Source of the DNA: Patescibacteria group bacterium
GTDB taxonomy: Bacteria > Patescibacteriota > Minisyncoccia > Phycocordibacterales > UBA2100
NCBI GenBank assembly: GCA_015491135.1
Contig: WFWK01000054.1
Span: 1 to 7,207 of the forward strand
Length of the DNA stretch: 7,207 nucleotides
Direction of reading: 5' to 3'
Each line of letters starts with the position of its first letter. Position 1 is the first letter of the stretch. The translations under genes were made by a program, and so were the position numbers. Below, one piece after another: positions 1-5,841 of the stretch. The notes below the pieces were generated by a model. The model searched no databases, was not told where the DNA came from, and saw nothing but the letters and a program-made list of their open reading frames with translations.

Positions 1-2
1 CC

Positions 3-101
3 TACGAACCCGTATGCGCGTGCAACGGACAAACGTATGCCAATGAGTGCTATGCCGCGCGCGCGGGCATGAGCATTGCCTATCAGGGCAAGTGCCAATA
101 G
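3..101 (+). CDS. Kazal-type domain protein, C-terminal fragment
   Basis: The third reading frame from the window edge is open to a TAG at 99-101 and gives 32 residues beginning YEPVCACNGQTYANECYAAR and ending GKCQ. The motif PVC-x-C-NGQTYANEC, with a further Cys two residues from the end, is the signature of a Kazal domain, a disulfide-bonded module of serine protease inhibitors. Four cysteines are visible (codons at 15, 21, 48 and 93); the N-terminal ones and the rest of the protein lie outside the window. Bacterial Kazal domains are usually on exported proteins, so an extracellular location is likely but not shown here. The fragment is GC-rich (about 58%), unlike the AT-rich gene that follows. 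It is too short for a length-based track, but the motif is clear. Whether it inhibits a protease cannot be judged. Confidence 0.8.
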   Translation, partial: YEPVCACNGQTYANECYAARAGMSIAYQGKCQ

Positions 102-146
102 TAGTTACCAAGGTTAAAGAGAACATTGCACGGAGCGCCGAATTGG

Positions 147-314
147 AGCATAGGCACCAAGGTGGGGTGGCGTGAGAGCCCGTACCGGCCAAAGATACTG
201 ACCCCTTACGCACGAAACCGTTACGTACCGGGCCACTAAGTGGCATAAAGTTTTCCCACGCCCCCCCCTTTCGTCCGCGCAGTTGCGCGCGCCGGCGCCT
301 ATGCTAATTTTTTT
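147..314 (+). ncRNA. Candidate structured RNA with terminal closing stem and T-run
   Basis: No gene is seen between 102 and 349, but the stretch has strong base-pairing potential. The 12-mer at 147-158 (agcataggcacc) pairs with 294-305 (ggcgcctatgct) with a single A-C mismatch, and T7 follows at 308-314. Inside it, 161-176 (G-rich) can pair with 255-270 (C-rich) over about 13 pairs with three mismatches. Local hairpins are gccac-taa-gtggc (232-244) and cgcgc-agtt-gcgcg (276-289). A closed helix ending in a T-run suits a transcript terminated at about 314 on the + strand. I do not recognise it as 6S, SRP, tmRNA or RNase P RNA. It could instead be an extended terminator for the Kazal gene. The folding was done by eye. 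Confidence 0.3.
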
Positions 315-318
315 GCCA

Positions 319-335
319 TTTGAAAAAGCAAGCAA
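319..335 (+). repeat. 17-bp inverted repeat, left copy
   Basis: The sequence tttgaaaaagcaagcaa is the exact reverse complement of 2344-2360. The two copies bracket the Nudix fusion gene. The left copy ends at the ribosome binding site of that gene. Confidence 0.6.
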
Positions 336-340
336 AGAGG
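334..340 (+). promoter_or_regulatory. Shine-Dalgarno sequence for ATG 350
   Basis: AAAGAGG lies 9 bases before the ATG at 350 and is the best ribosome binding site near the start of the Nudix fusion gene. The upstream in-frame ATG at 320 lies within the 17-bp repeat and has no comparable site. The ATG at 455 has none at proper distance either. Confidence 0.5.
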
Positions 341-349
341 TGCACCGCG

Positions 350-2134
350 ATGCGCACTGAGGATAAGACCTCACTACACAAAAAACAAAAAGTCTTATTA
401 ATTTTTTGTTTTTGCTACCTAGTGCGCAATGGAGTATCCTATGGGTTAGTTCTTATGAAAGAAGCACGGGATAATAATTTGTTTCTGTTCAAAAAAGAAC
501 ATCTTTTTCTGCATAATCTTTTTTTTGAAAAAATAATATCTGAATTTGCTTTGGAGAAAATTGATGCTGACATCGTTGCCGTGTTGCACATTTTGCCTGA
601 TGCTTTGCCATTTTCAAGAGCGTTGTCACAAATAGCCAATGTAAAAACCATTGTGGCTAAGCCAAAATCTGTAAACCATTTTGTTTTGGATTATTTAAGA
701 GAAAGTGGCCATAAAATTGTTTTCAAAGATGGGCTTGGAAAAGAGATTGAGAAACTGGAAAAAGAGACAGTTTTTTTAGATATTGGCGGGTATTTTTCCT
801 CTTATCTTTCTTTGTTAAAAACAAAGAATAATTTTGCCGGCATAGTTGAGGATACCGAAAATGGATTGCAAAAATACAAAAAAGCGGGAGTTGATTTCCC
901 TTTTTTGTCTGTGGCACGAAGCCCGCTAAAAGCTAATGAGGATTTTTTGGTGGGTGGTGCCATAGTATATTCTGTTGAGAGAATTTTAAGAGAACAGAAC
1001 ATTATTATAAACGGATTGGAAAGCGGGGTTATAGGTTTTGGCAAAATAGGATCTTCTGTAGCTTATCACTTATCGAAAAAACAAAGTGCGGTTTCTGTGT
1101 TTGATAAAAATAATGTTTTACTTACGCATGCGGTTTCACGAGGTTTTGGTATACGCACAAAAAAACACATTCTTTCAAAAAGTGACATTGTATGTTTGGC
1201 AACAGGAAACCGCTCTCTTGTTTCGGATGATTTTCAATATGTAAAAAACGGAGCTTTTCTTTTTTCCGTTACCTCTTCAGATGATGAATTTGATAAGGGG
1301 TGGCTGAAGAATAACTATAAAAAAACGATTATAATTCCTTATATAGCAAAATACCAGAGAGGGAGCCAATATTTTTATTTGTTAAACGATGGTGAGGCCA
1401 TAAATTTTGTTCATGGTACTACCGTGGGCGAGTATATTTTACTGGTTCATGCTGAGCTGTTGGTATCCGCTTATGCGCTTTTGGCAACAAAGGCTAAAAA
1501 GGGGTTTAAGTTTGATAATAATTTTCGGGATAAAATAGCTCAAATTTGGCTGGATATATTCGGCTTTAAAAGAAGGAAGGTTAGCCATAGGCTTTCTGAT
1601 GATATTGTTTTGACTCTTAAAAAATACCAAGAGGCTTTTCCGGAAGAGAACATTTCTCCTCTTTTGGAATATGCGAAAAAAAATCCGGCCTGCGCTTTTA
1701 GAAGCAACAAAGAAGGGCACGTTACGGCAAGTGGGTTTGTGGTGAGAGGGAATGAAGTTTTGCTTATATTCCATAATAAACTGCAAAGGTATTTGCAACC
1801 GGGAGGCCATATGGAGGAGAAAGATAACACTGTCTTCGACGCAGCAAAAAGAGAGGTTGAGGAAGAGACTGGTTTGAGCGTGTTACCTCATAAAGATTTT
1901 GGCAGAATTCCTGTTCACATTGATGTCCAAAAAATACCTGAGAATAAAAAGAGGGGGGAGCCGGCACATTTTCACTATGATTGTATGTTTGTATTCGAGC
2001 TTAAAGGTGTGAAAAATGGTATAAATCTGCAAAGTGAAGAAGTGAGTGACTTTACATGGGTTTCAATGGATTATGATTTTCAAGATGAAGGCATTAAAAA
2101 TGCTATTAAAAAGATAAAAGGGAGAATTGGTTAG
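350..2134 (+). CDS. Adenosylhomocysteinase-like NAD-binding protein fused to Nudix hydrolase
   Basis: From ATG 350 this is 594 residues in two parts. The N-terminal part, to about residue 390, resembles adenosylhomocysteinase in layout: a DIVAVLHILPDAL segment like its LH substrate-domain motif, then a Rossmann dinucleotide loop GFGKIG at residues 229-234 with an acidic residue (VFDKN) at the end of the next strand. Typical AHCY catalytic motifs are not obvious, so the substrate may differ. Residues from about 455 form a Nudix domain. Its box starts at residue 485 (GGHMEEKD) and continues into REVEEETGL, with the Asp and one-residue-longer spacing seen in the GGHxxxxD subfamily. Nudix enzymes hydrolyse a nucleoside diphosphate linked to another moiety, with Mg at the box glutamates. 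The start is uncertain: 320, 350 and 455 are all in frame. 350 has the best ribosome binding site, while 455 (MKEARDNN) removes an odd tail encoded by the hairpins at 358-413. No gene is close enough to share an operon. The gene is clearly more AT-rich than the Kazal fragment. The Nudix call is firm; the substrate is unknown. Confidence 0.8.
   Translation: MRTEDKTSLHKKQKVLLIFCFCYLVRNGVSYGLVLMKEARDNNLFLFKKEHLFLHNLFFEKIISEFALEKIDADIVAVLHILPDALPFSRALSQIANVKTIVAKPKSVNHFVLDYLRESGHKIVFKDGLGKEIEKLEKETVFLDIGGYFSSYLSLLKTKNNFAGIVEDTENGLQKYKKAGVDFPFLSVARSPLKANEDFLVGGAIVYSVERILREQNIIINGLESGVIGFGKIGSSVAYHLSKKQSAVSVFDKNNVLLTHAVSRGFGIRTKKHILSKSDIVCLATGNRSLVSDDFQYVKNGAFLFSVTSSDDEFDKGWLKNNYKKTIIIPYIAKYQRGSQYFYLLNDGEAINFVHGTTVGEYILLVHAELLVSAYALLATKAKKGFKFDNNFRDKIAQIWLDIFGFKRRKVSHRLSDDIVLTLKKYQEAFPEENISPLLEYAKKNPACAFRSNKEGHVTASGFVVRGNEVLLIFHNKLQRYLQPGGHMEEKDNTVFDAAKREVEEETGLSVLPHKDFGRIPVHIDVQKIPENKKRGEPAHFHYDCMFVFELKGVKNGINLQSEEVSDFTWVSMDYDFQDEGIKNAIKKIKGRIG
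358..413 (+). promoter_or_regulatory. Overlapping, mutually exclusive hairpins in early coding or leader region
   Basis: Three stems compete here. tgagg (358-362) pairs with cctca (369-373). ataagac (363-369) pairs with gtcttat (392-398). aaaaacaaaaa (381-391) pairs with tttttgttttt (403-413) around an 11-base loop. The second and third cannot form together because 392-398 is the loop of the third, and the first excludes the second. This looks like a leader switch or attenuator, but it lies inside the reading frame if translation starts at 350. It would be an untranslated leader if translation starts at 455. Confidence 0.3.
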
Positions 2135-2156
2135 ATTTTATAAGAGTAAAAGTGGT

Positions 2157-2192
2157 ACATTTGATTTTTATCTAAATGTTTGCGGTTTTTTT
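2157..2192 (+). terminator. Weak terminator candidate after the Nudix fusion gene
   Basis: acattt (2157-2162) pairs with aaatgt (2174-2179), and T7 follows at 2186-2192. The stem is short, AT-rich and six bases away from the T-run, so termination would be weak. Confidence 0.3.
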
Positions 2193-2343
2193 ATTTCTTA
2201 ACCTTTAGGCTTGTTTTTCCTTTCCGGTCATATACCATAGAATTTTAATCAAAAGCGATGGCGCGGTGGGGACGTTGTTCGCGCGCCGCAAAAGAGCGTG
2301 CGAGATAATCGCACATACGTTACTTGCACCGCTACTTAATTCC

Positions 2344-2360
2344 TTGCTTGCTTTTTCAAA
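2344..2360 (-). repeat. 17-bp inverted repeat, right copy
   Basis: ttgcttgctttttcaaa is the exact reverse complement of 319-335. Beyond the 17 bp, both copies are followed (in repeat orientation) by GGTGCA at similar but unequal distances, so they may be remnants of one longer element. Confidence 0.6.
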
Positions 2361-2385
2361 AAGATTTGCGCGAAGCGCACAATCT

Positions 2386-2442
2386 CACCGCCCACAAAAA
2401 AACACCCGCGCCTTTCAGTGTGGGTGTTTTTTGTGGGCGGTG
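2386..2442. terminator. Long hairpin, probable bidirectional terminator
   Basis: The 22 bases at 2386-2407 (starting caccgcccac and ending caccc) are complementary to the 21 bases at 2422-2442, with one unpaired A opposite a T6/A7 tract. The loop is 14 bases (2408-2421). A GC-rich base with an A/T block inside the stem can act as a terminator on either strand. It lies 250 bp beyond the Nudix fusion gene and 360 bp beyond the end of the leftward operon, so it could separate the two converging units. Confidence 0.5.
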
Positions 2443-2537
2443 CTTTCTGGACGAGGTTCGAACTTTCTTTGAACAAAATCAGCAAGCGGATTTTGAATGA
2501 TCCCGCCCAGCGGCTCGCCCCGCTCACTGCGGGGCTG

Positions 2538-2623
2538 GCAAAGCCCGCAAAAATTTCTTTTTCTTTTAAGGGGCGCGCGCAAAAAATTTTTTCAATCAAG
2601 GAAACAATTTTTGCGGGCTTTGC
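2538..2623. repeat. 18-bp perfect inverted repeat
   Basis: gcaaagcccgcaaaaatt (2538-2555) is the exact reverse complement of 2606-2623. The 50-base spacer contains the palindrome AAAAAATTTTTT at 2581-2592. The function is not known; it forms part of the same palindrome-rich spacer. Confidence 0.6.
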
Positions 2624-2649
2624 TTCCTTGCTGGCGCAAGGACGAGCCG

Positions 2650-2781
2650 CTTCCCACCCCCAGTCCGCCTTCGGCGGACAAAGCAGGCGGGCAAAAATTC
2701 CTTCCCCCAGACCCCCTTCCTTTTTGCCCGCCTGCTTGGGCTTCGCCCTTAATTTTTTTGGGCTGGCTGGCAGCGGGGCTG
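2650..2781 (+). repeat. Intergenic repeat, copy A (left flank of the defence operon)
   Basis: The core at 2683-2781 matches the reverse complement of 7079-7177 at 98 of 99 bases; the one difference is A at 2772. The outer 11 bp cttcccacccc (2650-2660) match 7197-7207. Between them lies a perfect 17-base hairpin, gtccgcc-ttc-ggcggac (2663-2679). The core itself folds: 2681-2697 pairs perfectly with 2721-2737 (17 bp, 23-base pyrimidine-rich loop), followed by gggc-ttc-gccc (2738-2748) and a T7 run at 2753-2759. No transposase is present. It may be a REP-like dispersed repeat that also serves as terminator for genes reading in either direction. Confidence 0.85.
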
Positions 2782-2801
2782 CAGAAAAGAAATGCGGAAG
2801 A

Positions 2802-4409
2802 TTAAGAAACTCCGTATATGAATCTTACATAATTACCCAGTTTTTCATCAAGCGTACCATTGCTATGAAGCTCCTCAACTTTTTTGAGCGCTTTCAGCCA
2901 CTTTGGTCTTTCTTCCTCTATGCCTAGTATATTTTCTATCTTTGGATCAAAGTACTTTCTCCTGCTTTCATCATTTTCAAGTAACTCTAGTATTTCCTGA
3001 TTTTTCCCTTCAGTCGCATTCTGTCCCTCTAAATCATGAACTACGCCATAGTCAATTCTGAAATAATTTAAGACTTCTTGGAAAATAGGAATATTGTTTC
3101 TGCTTCGGCAATTTATCAATGCTATGTCATCTTTTTTGATTTTGCTTTCCGTTGTGTCAAATATTCCAAGCAAGTCTGCAACTCTTGGAAATATCATATA
3201 TTCAGTATCCCCTTCTAATAAGATAACTCGCTTAGCAAAAAACAGCTCTTTAACTGATGAATCAAAATTTAGGACCATTCGCAATGTCTTCTTTTTCTCT
3301 TCACGATCTCCTGTAAATATATCCTCTTTAACCTGGATTGCTTCCAATTTATTTTCATTATTTCGTATCAACCGTACCAGCGATTTTTGTTTTTCTATCA
3401 AACGTATCATGATTGGGGAATGTGTTGTGCATATAACTTGCACATGACCACTTTCAGCTAGGGTGTATAAAACGTTAGCGATTTTCTTTTCCATTTGCGG
3501 ATGCATAAAAATTTCTGGCTCTTCAATCAGTAGTAGATTTGTTACCCCAACTTCCTTGTCGGGCGAACTAATCGCTTCGGCATACAATTCTAACAGGGCG
3601 AATATTAAGGACCGTTGAAGCCCATGGCCTTGATCTGCTGGAGCAATTGGAAACGGTCTCCCATCATTTGTTGAAAGGGTAGGAATTGGCAAAAGATTTT
3701 TCTCAGCTGGAAGTTCAACATCAATCAAACTAGATGCATTAATTATTCGCTTTAACTTTTCTGCAATCATACTTTCAATTTCCTGTACTTTTGAGTGTTT
3801 TGTCTCTTCCTTAAAAAGTTCAGCATAAGAACCAAGTGCCGATATAAGAGCTTTATACTGATCGGTTTTCTGTAATTCTTCTGATAGGAGTAATTGAAAA
3901 ATTTGTGAAAATGGTGTTTTCTTTTTGCCATCCACGACATCTGCTATTTCTTGCACAGCTGGGACAAAAATTTTCTGCATCTTTTCGTTTGTAAATAAAT
4001 CATCGCAATTTTGCGTCAACCCACTTGGATTTTTCTTTTCTTCTCCGTTAACAACGGCAATATAATCGCATTTTGATTTTCCGTCTTCAGAATAGTAATA
4101 AAGCTTTCTTAAAAGCCAGTATTCGTTCCCGTTTTCATCGGATGAAATGTAATTTTTAATCGCCTGGTGTTCCTTATCATTTTCAGACAATTCCTCAAAT
4201 TTAACCTCAATCAAAATTGCATTTTGTTGATCTGTTTTTAAATTATGGAAATACTTTGTAGGAATTGTTTTGGTTCCAGAAAAGAAGTAATCTAAAGCCT
4301 GCATTATGGAGGACTTTCCAACATTATTTTCTCCAATAAGCACGATTATGTTTTCAGAAAAATCAAAATTTAAACCATCGTTTCCGACGGATTTAAAATT
4401 TTTATGCAA
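2802..4409 (-). CDS. OLD-family ATP-dependent endonuclease (AAA ATPase plus TOPRIM), N-terminus probably frameshifted
   Basis: The open frame gives 535 residues. The N-terminal ATPase has a Walker A GENNVGKSS (26-34), a signature-like GHGLQRS (261-267), a Walker B LLLIEEPEIFMHP (292-304) and a switch TTHSP (328-332). A C-terminal TOPRIM domain follows, with LLEGDTEY (acidic residues 399 and 403) and VVHDLEG (D459, E461), then RPKWLKALK near residue 501. This architecture defines OLD nucleases, the group that includes GajA; they nick or cut DNA under ATP control and often act in phage defence. No UvrD-like GajB partner is next to it. The frame begins at a TTG (4409) with GAGGA ten bases upstream, which leaves MHKNFKSVG and removes the first strand of the domain. 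ATG 4426, two bases after the vsr stop, would give MRISSFCIKNFKSVG, a normal family N-terminus, if one A is added to the A5 run at 4399-4403. It is the last gene of the operon; repeat copy A follows 20 bp later. Confidence 0.88.
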   Translation of the reverse strand: MHKNFKSVGNDGLNFDFSENIIVLIGENNVGKSSIMQALDYFFSGTKTIPTKYFHNLKTDQQNAILIEVKFEELSENDKEHQAIKNYISSDENGNEYWLLRKLYYYSEDGKSKCDYIAVVNGEEKKNPSGLTQNCDDLFTNEKMQKIFVPAVQEIADVVDGKKKTPFSQIFQLLLSEELQKTDQYKALISALGSYAELFKEETKHSKVQEIESMIAEKLKRIINASSLIDVELPAEKNLLPIPTLSTNDGRPFPIAPADQGHGLQRSLIFALLELYAEAISSPDKEVGVTNLLLIEEPEIFMHPQMEKKIANVLYTLAESGHVQVICTTHSPIMIRLIEKQKSLVRLIRNNENKLEAIQVKEDIFTGDREEKKKTLRMVLNFDSSVKELFFAKRVILLEGDTEYMIFPRVADLLGIFDTTESKIKKDDIALINCRSRNNIPIFQEVLNYFRIDYGVVHDLEGQNATEGKNQEILELLENDESRRKYFDPKIENILGIEEERPKWLKALKKVEELHSNGTLDEKLGNYVRFIYGVS

Positions 4410-4428
4410 AAACTCGAAATCCTCATGA

Positions 4429-4833
4429 TTACTTTTTTAAAAAATCAATTATCTTATCAATTGCCTTCCTGAAATTTTTATGCACCTCATGTTCCCAAAC
4501 CCTCAAAACTTCCCAGCCTTCCTTGCGCAATTGCGCCCTGTTTTTTCTGTCCCTCTTTATATTCCTTTCAATTTTCGCAAGCCAGTATTTTTTCGGCAAG
4601 CGTTTTTTCAGCTTTGAAAATTGGTATCCGTGCCAAAAGTCTCCGTCAATAAATACTGCTTTCTTTTTCCTTGGAAGCGCTATATCAGGATTGCCAGCCG
4701 CCCGCTTATAATGCTTTTGGAAATAAATCCCCCTTTTGCGCAGTTCGCGGAAAACTAAAACTTCAGACTTTGTGTTTTTGGAGCGTATCTTTGACATTAT
4801 CTCGCTCCGCTTTTCTTTTGTAAATTTGTCCAT
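4429..4833 (-). CDS. vsr: Very short patch repair (Vsr) DNA mismatch endonuclease
   Basis: This 134-residue protein has the normal Vsr length and pattern: N-terminal DKFTKEKRSEIMSKIRSKNT, then GNPDIALPRKKKAVFIDGDFWHG, then KIERNIKRDRKN and GWEVLRVWEHE. By family comparison the catalytic residues are Glu24, Asp50, His68 and Asp95. Vsr nicks 5' of the T in T:G mismatches that arise when 5-methylcytosine deaminates, which protects methylated recognition sites from mutation. The Cys residues that hold zinc in the E. coli enzyme are missing; the protein has no cysteine, with GDFWHG in place of the GC form. It overlaps the methyltransferase gene by 71 bp in another frame. I kept the first ATG because the residues before Met13 match the family. 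Vsr genes are commonly found next to cytosine methyltransferase genes. Confidence 0.95.
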   Translation of the reverse strand: MDKFTKEKRSEIMSKIRSKNTKSEVLVFRELRKRGIYFQKHYKRAAGNPDIALPRKKKAVFIDGDFWHGYQFSKLKKRLPKKYWLAKIERNIKRDRKNRAQLRKEGWEVLRVWEHEVHKNFRKAIDKIIDFLKK

Positions 4834-5839
4834 AATCAGATTTTGAAGTTTGCATGAAATTTTTCAGATCGCTTGCGATTTTTTTTGCAAGATGGTAAGC
4901 GAAATTTACAGGGACAGCGTTGCCTATCATCTTATATCCGTCAGCCACATTTTCGTATTTAAAAATAAAATCATCAGGAAATGTTTGTATCCGCGCGCAT
5001 TCCCGCACAGAGAGGCGCCTATACAAATGCTCTTTTCCGGGAACAAAAATCCTTTTGTTCTGTTCAATGAATTTCATCTTTGGGGCTTGCGGGTGTATTG
5101 GGGCATGCCGCCCTCCGGCTTGTATTGTAAAAGACGGCTCATCCCAGCTTCTTACCCTATTGCGCGACATGTAAATTGTGGAAAATCCGCCATTCATGTA
5201 TTCATGGTTTGGGGCAGACAAATCTTTTGGGTCATTCGCCTTGTTGTACGGTCTTGCTGGCTTTGCGCGCCTCAAATCCCAAATTGCGTCCTTTAAAACA
5301 GGGCGCTTTGGCGACTTGGGTGGGAACTCAAAAATTTTTCCTGTTTTTTTGTGGTAGCCGACTATAATGACCCTTTTCCTGTCTTGAGGCACATCATAAT
5401 CATGTGCATTTAACAGCGCGTAAGTGACATTGTAATTTAGGCTTTTGAATTGCCTTAAAATTTCTTGGAATGCGTCCCTATGGCGGGGCAAAAGAATGCC
5501 AGAAACATTTTCTGCCAAGAAAAACAAAGGCTCCTTATCCCTCAATACACGTATATACTCATAAAAAAGCTGCCCCCTTTTATCTTTGATGCCGCGCCCG
5601 GCGCCTGCTTCGCTCCAGCTTTGGCATGGCGGTCCGCCAATTATTCCGTCTGCTTCAGGAATTTCATCGGAAGGCACATCAACAATGCTCCTTTTGTCCA
5701 ATTTTGTGTGGGGGAAGTTTGTCTCAAAGGTTTCCCAAATGGTTTTGTCAAATTCATTAGCCCATACAACCTTAAACCCGGCTTTTTCAAAGCCAAGGTC
5801 TAAACCGCCTGCGCCTGTAAATAAAGATACTAACTTCAT
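4763..5839 (-). CDS. C5-cytosine DNA methyltransferase, M.HaeIII/M.NgoPII type (probable GGCC)
   Basis: This 358-residue enzyme transfers a methyl group from S-adenosylmethionine to cytosine C5. Motif I is LFTGAGGLDLGF (6-17), motif IV GGPPCQSWSEAG with catalytic Cys72, motif VI ENV (111-113), motif VIII QDRKR (152-156), motif IX RRLSVRECARIQ, and motif X GNAVPV (306-311). From memory, the target-recognition part (NHEY..FSTIYMSRNRVR...HPQAP) follows M.HaeIII closely, so GGCC with the internal C methylated is the expected target; this is inferred, not computed. It begins 2 bp after the restriction gene, so translational coupling is likely. M.HaeIII has about 330 residues; the extra 28 or so at the C-terminus are basic and lie almost wholly in the overlap with vsr, so that tail may be incidental. 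Confidence 0.95.
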   Translation of the reverse strand: MKLVSLFTGAGGLDLGFEKAGFKVVWANEFDKTIWETFETNFPHTKLDKRSIVDVPSDEIPEADGIIGGPPCQSWSEAGAGRGIKDKRGQLFYEYIRVLRDKEPLFFLAENVSGILLPRHRDAFQEILRQFKSLNYNVTYALLNAHDYDVPQDRKRVIIVGYHKKTGKIFEFPPKSPKRPVLKDAIWDLRRAKPARPYNKANDPKDLSAPNHEYMNGGFSTIYMSRNRVRSWDEPSFTIQAGGRHAPIHPQAPKMKFIEQNKRIFVPGKEHLYRRLSVRECARIQTFPDDFIFKYENVADGYKMIGNAVPVNFAYHLAKKIASDLKNFMQTSKSDYGQIYKRKAERDNVKDTLQKHKV

Positions 5840-5841
5840 AA

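Larger units (their letters stand above)
2135..2649. other. Gene-free, hairpin-rich spacer
   Basis: No convincing gene is seen on either strand. From 2250 on, the stretch is a chain of palindromes. ggcgcg (2260-2265) pairs with cgcgcc (2282-2287). gtgcga (2298-2303) pairs with tcgcac (2309-2314). gcgc-gaa-gcgc lies at 2368-2378. The large stem is at 2386-2442. gccccgc-tcact-gcggggc is at 2517-2535. An 18-bp inverted pair is at 2538-2623, with the perfect palindrome AAAAAATTTTTT (2581-2592) in its loop. tccttgc-tggc-gcaagga is at 2625-2642. Open frames crossing this area have repeat-derived composition and look accidental. Confidence 0.6.

Noticed and set aside
114..374. Leftward open frame of 86 codons over the candidate RNA
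   Set aside because: No domain, no ribosome binding site, and the underlying DNA is better explained by RNA-like pairing.
1439..1830. Leftward open frames opposite the Nudix domain
   Set aside because: They are antisense to a clearly conserved coding region and have no recognisable domain.
2250..2781. CRISPR array or integron attC sites
   Set aside because: The palindromes differ from each other, are not evenly spaced, and lack integron core sites.
2418..2927. Rightward open frame of 169 codons through the spacer
   Set aside because: It crosses the hairpins and repeat copy A and then runs antisense into the end of the OLD gene; the residues it shares with a frame in copy B are a by-product of the repeat.
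2802..4409. Gabija system (GajA plus GajB)
   Set aside because: Only the OLD/GajA-like half is present; no UvrD-like helicase gene lies in the window.
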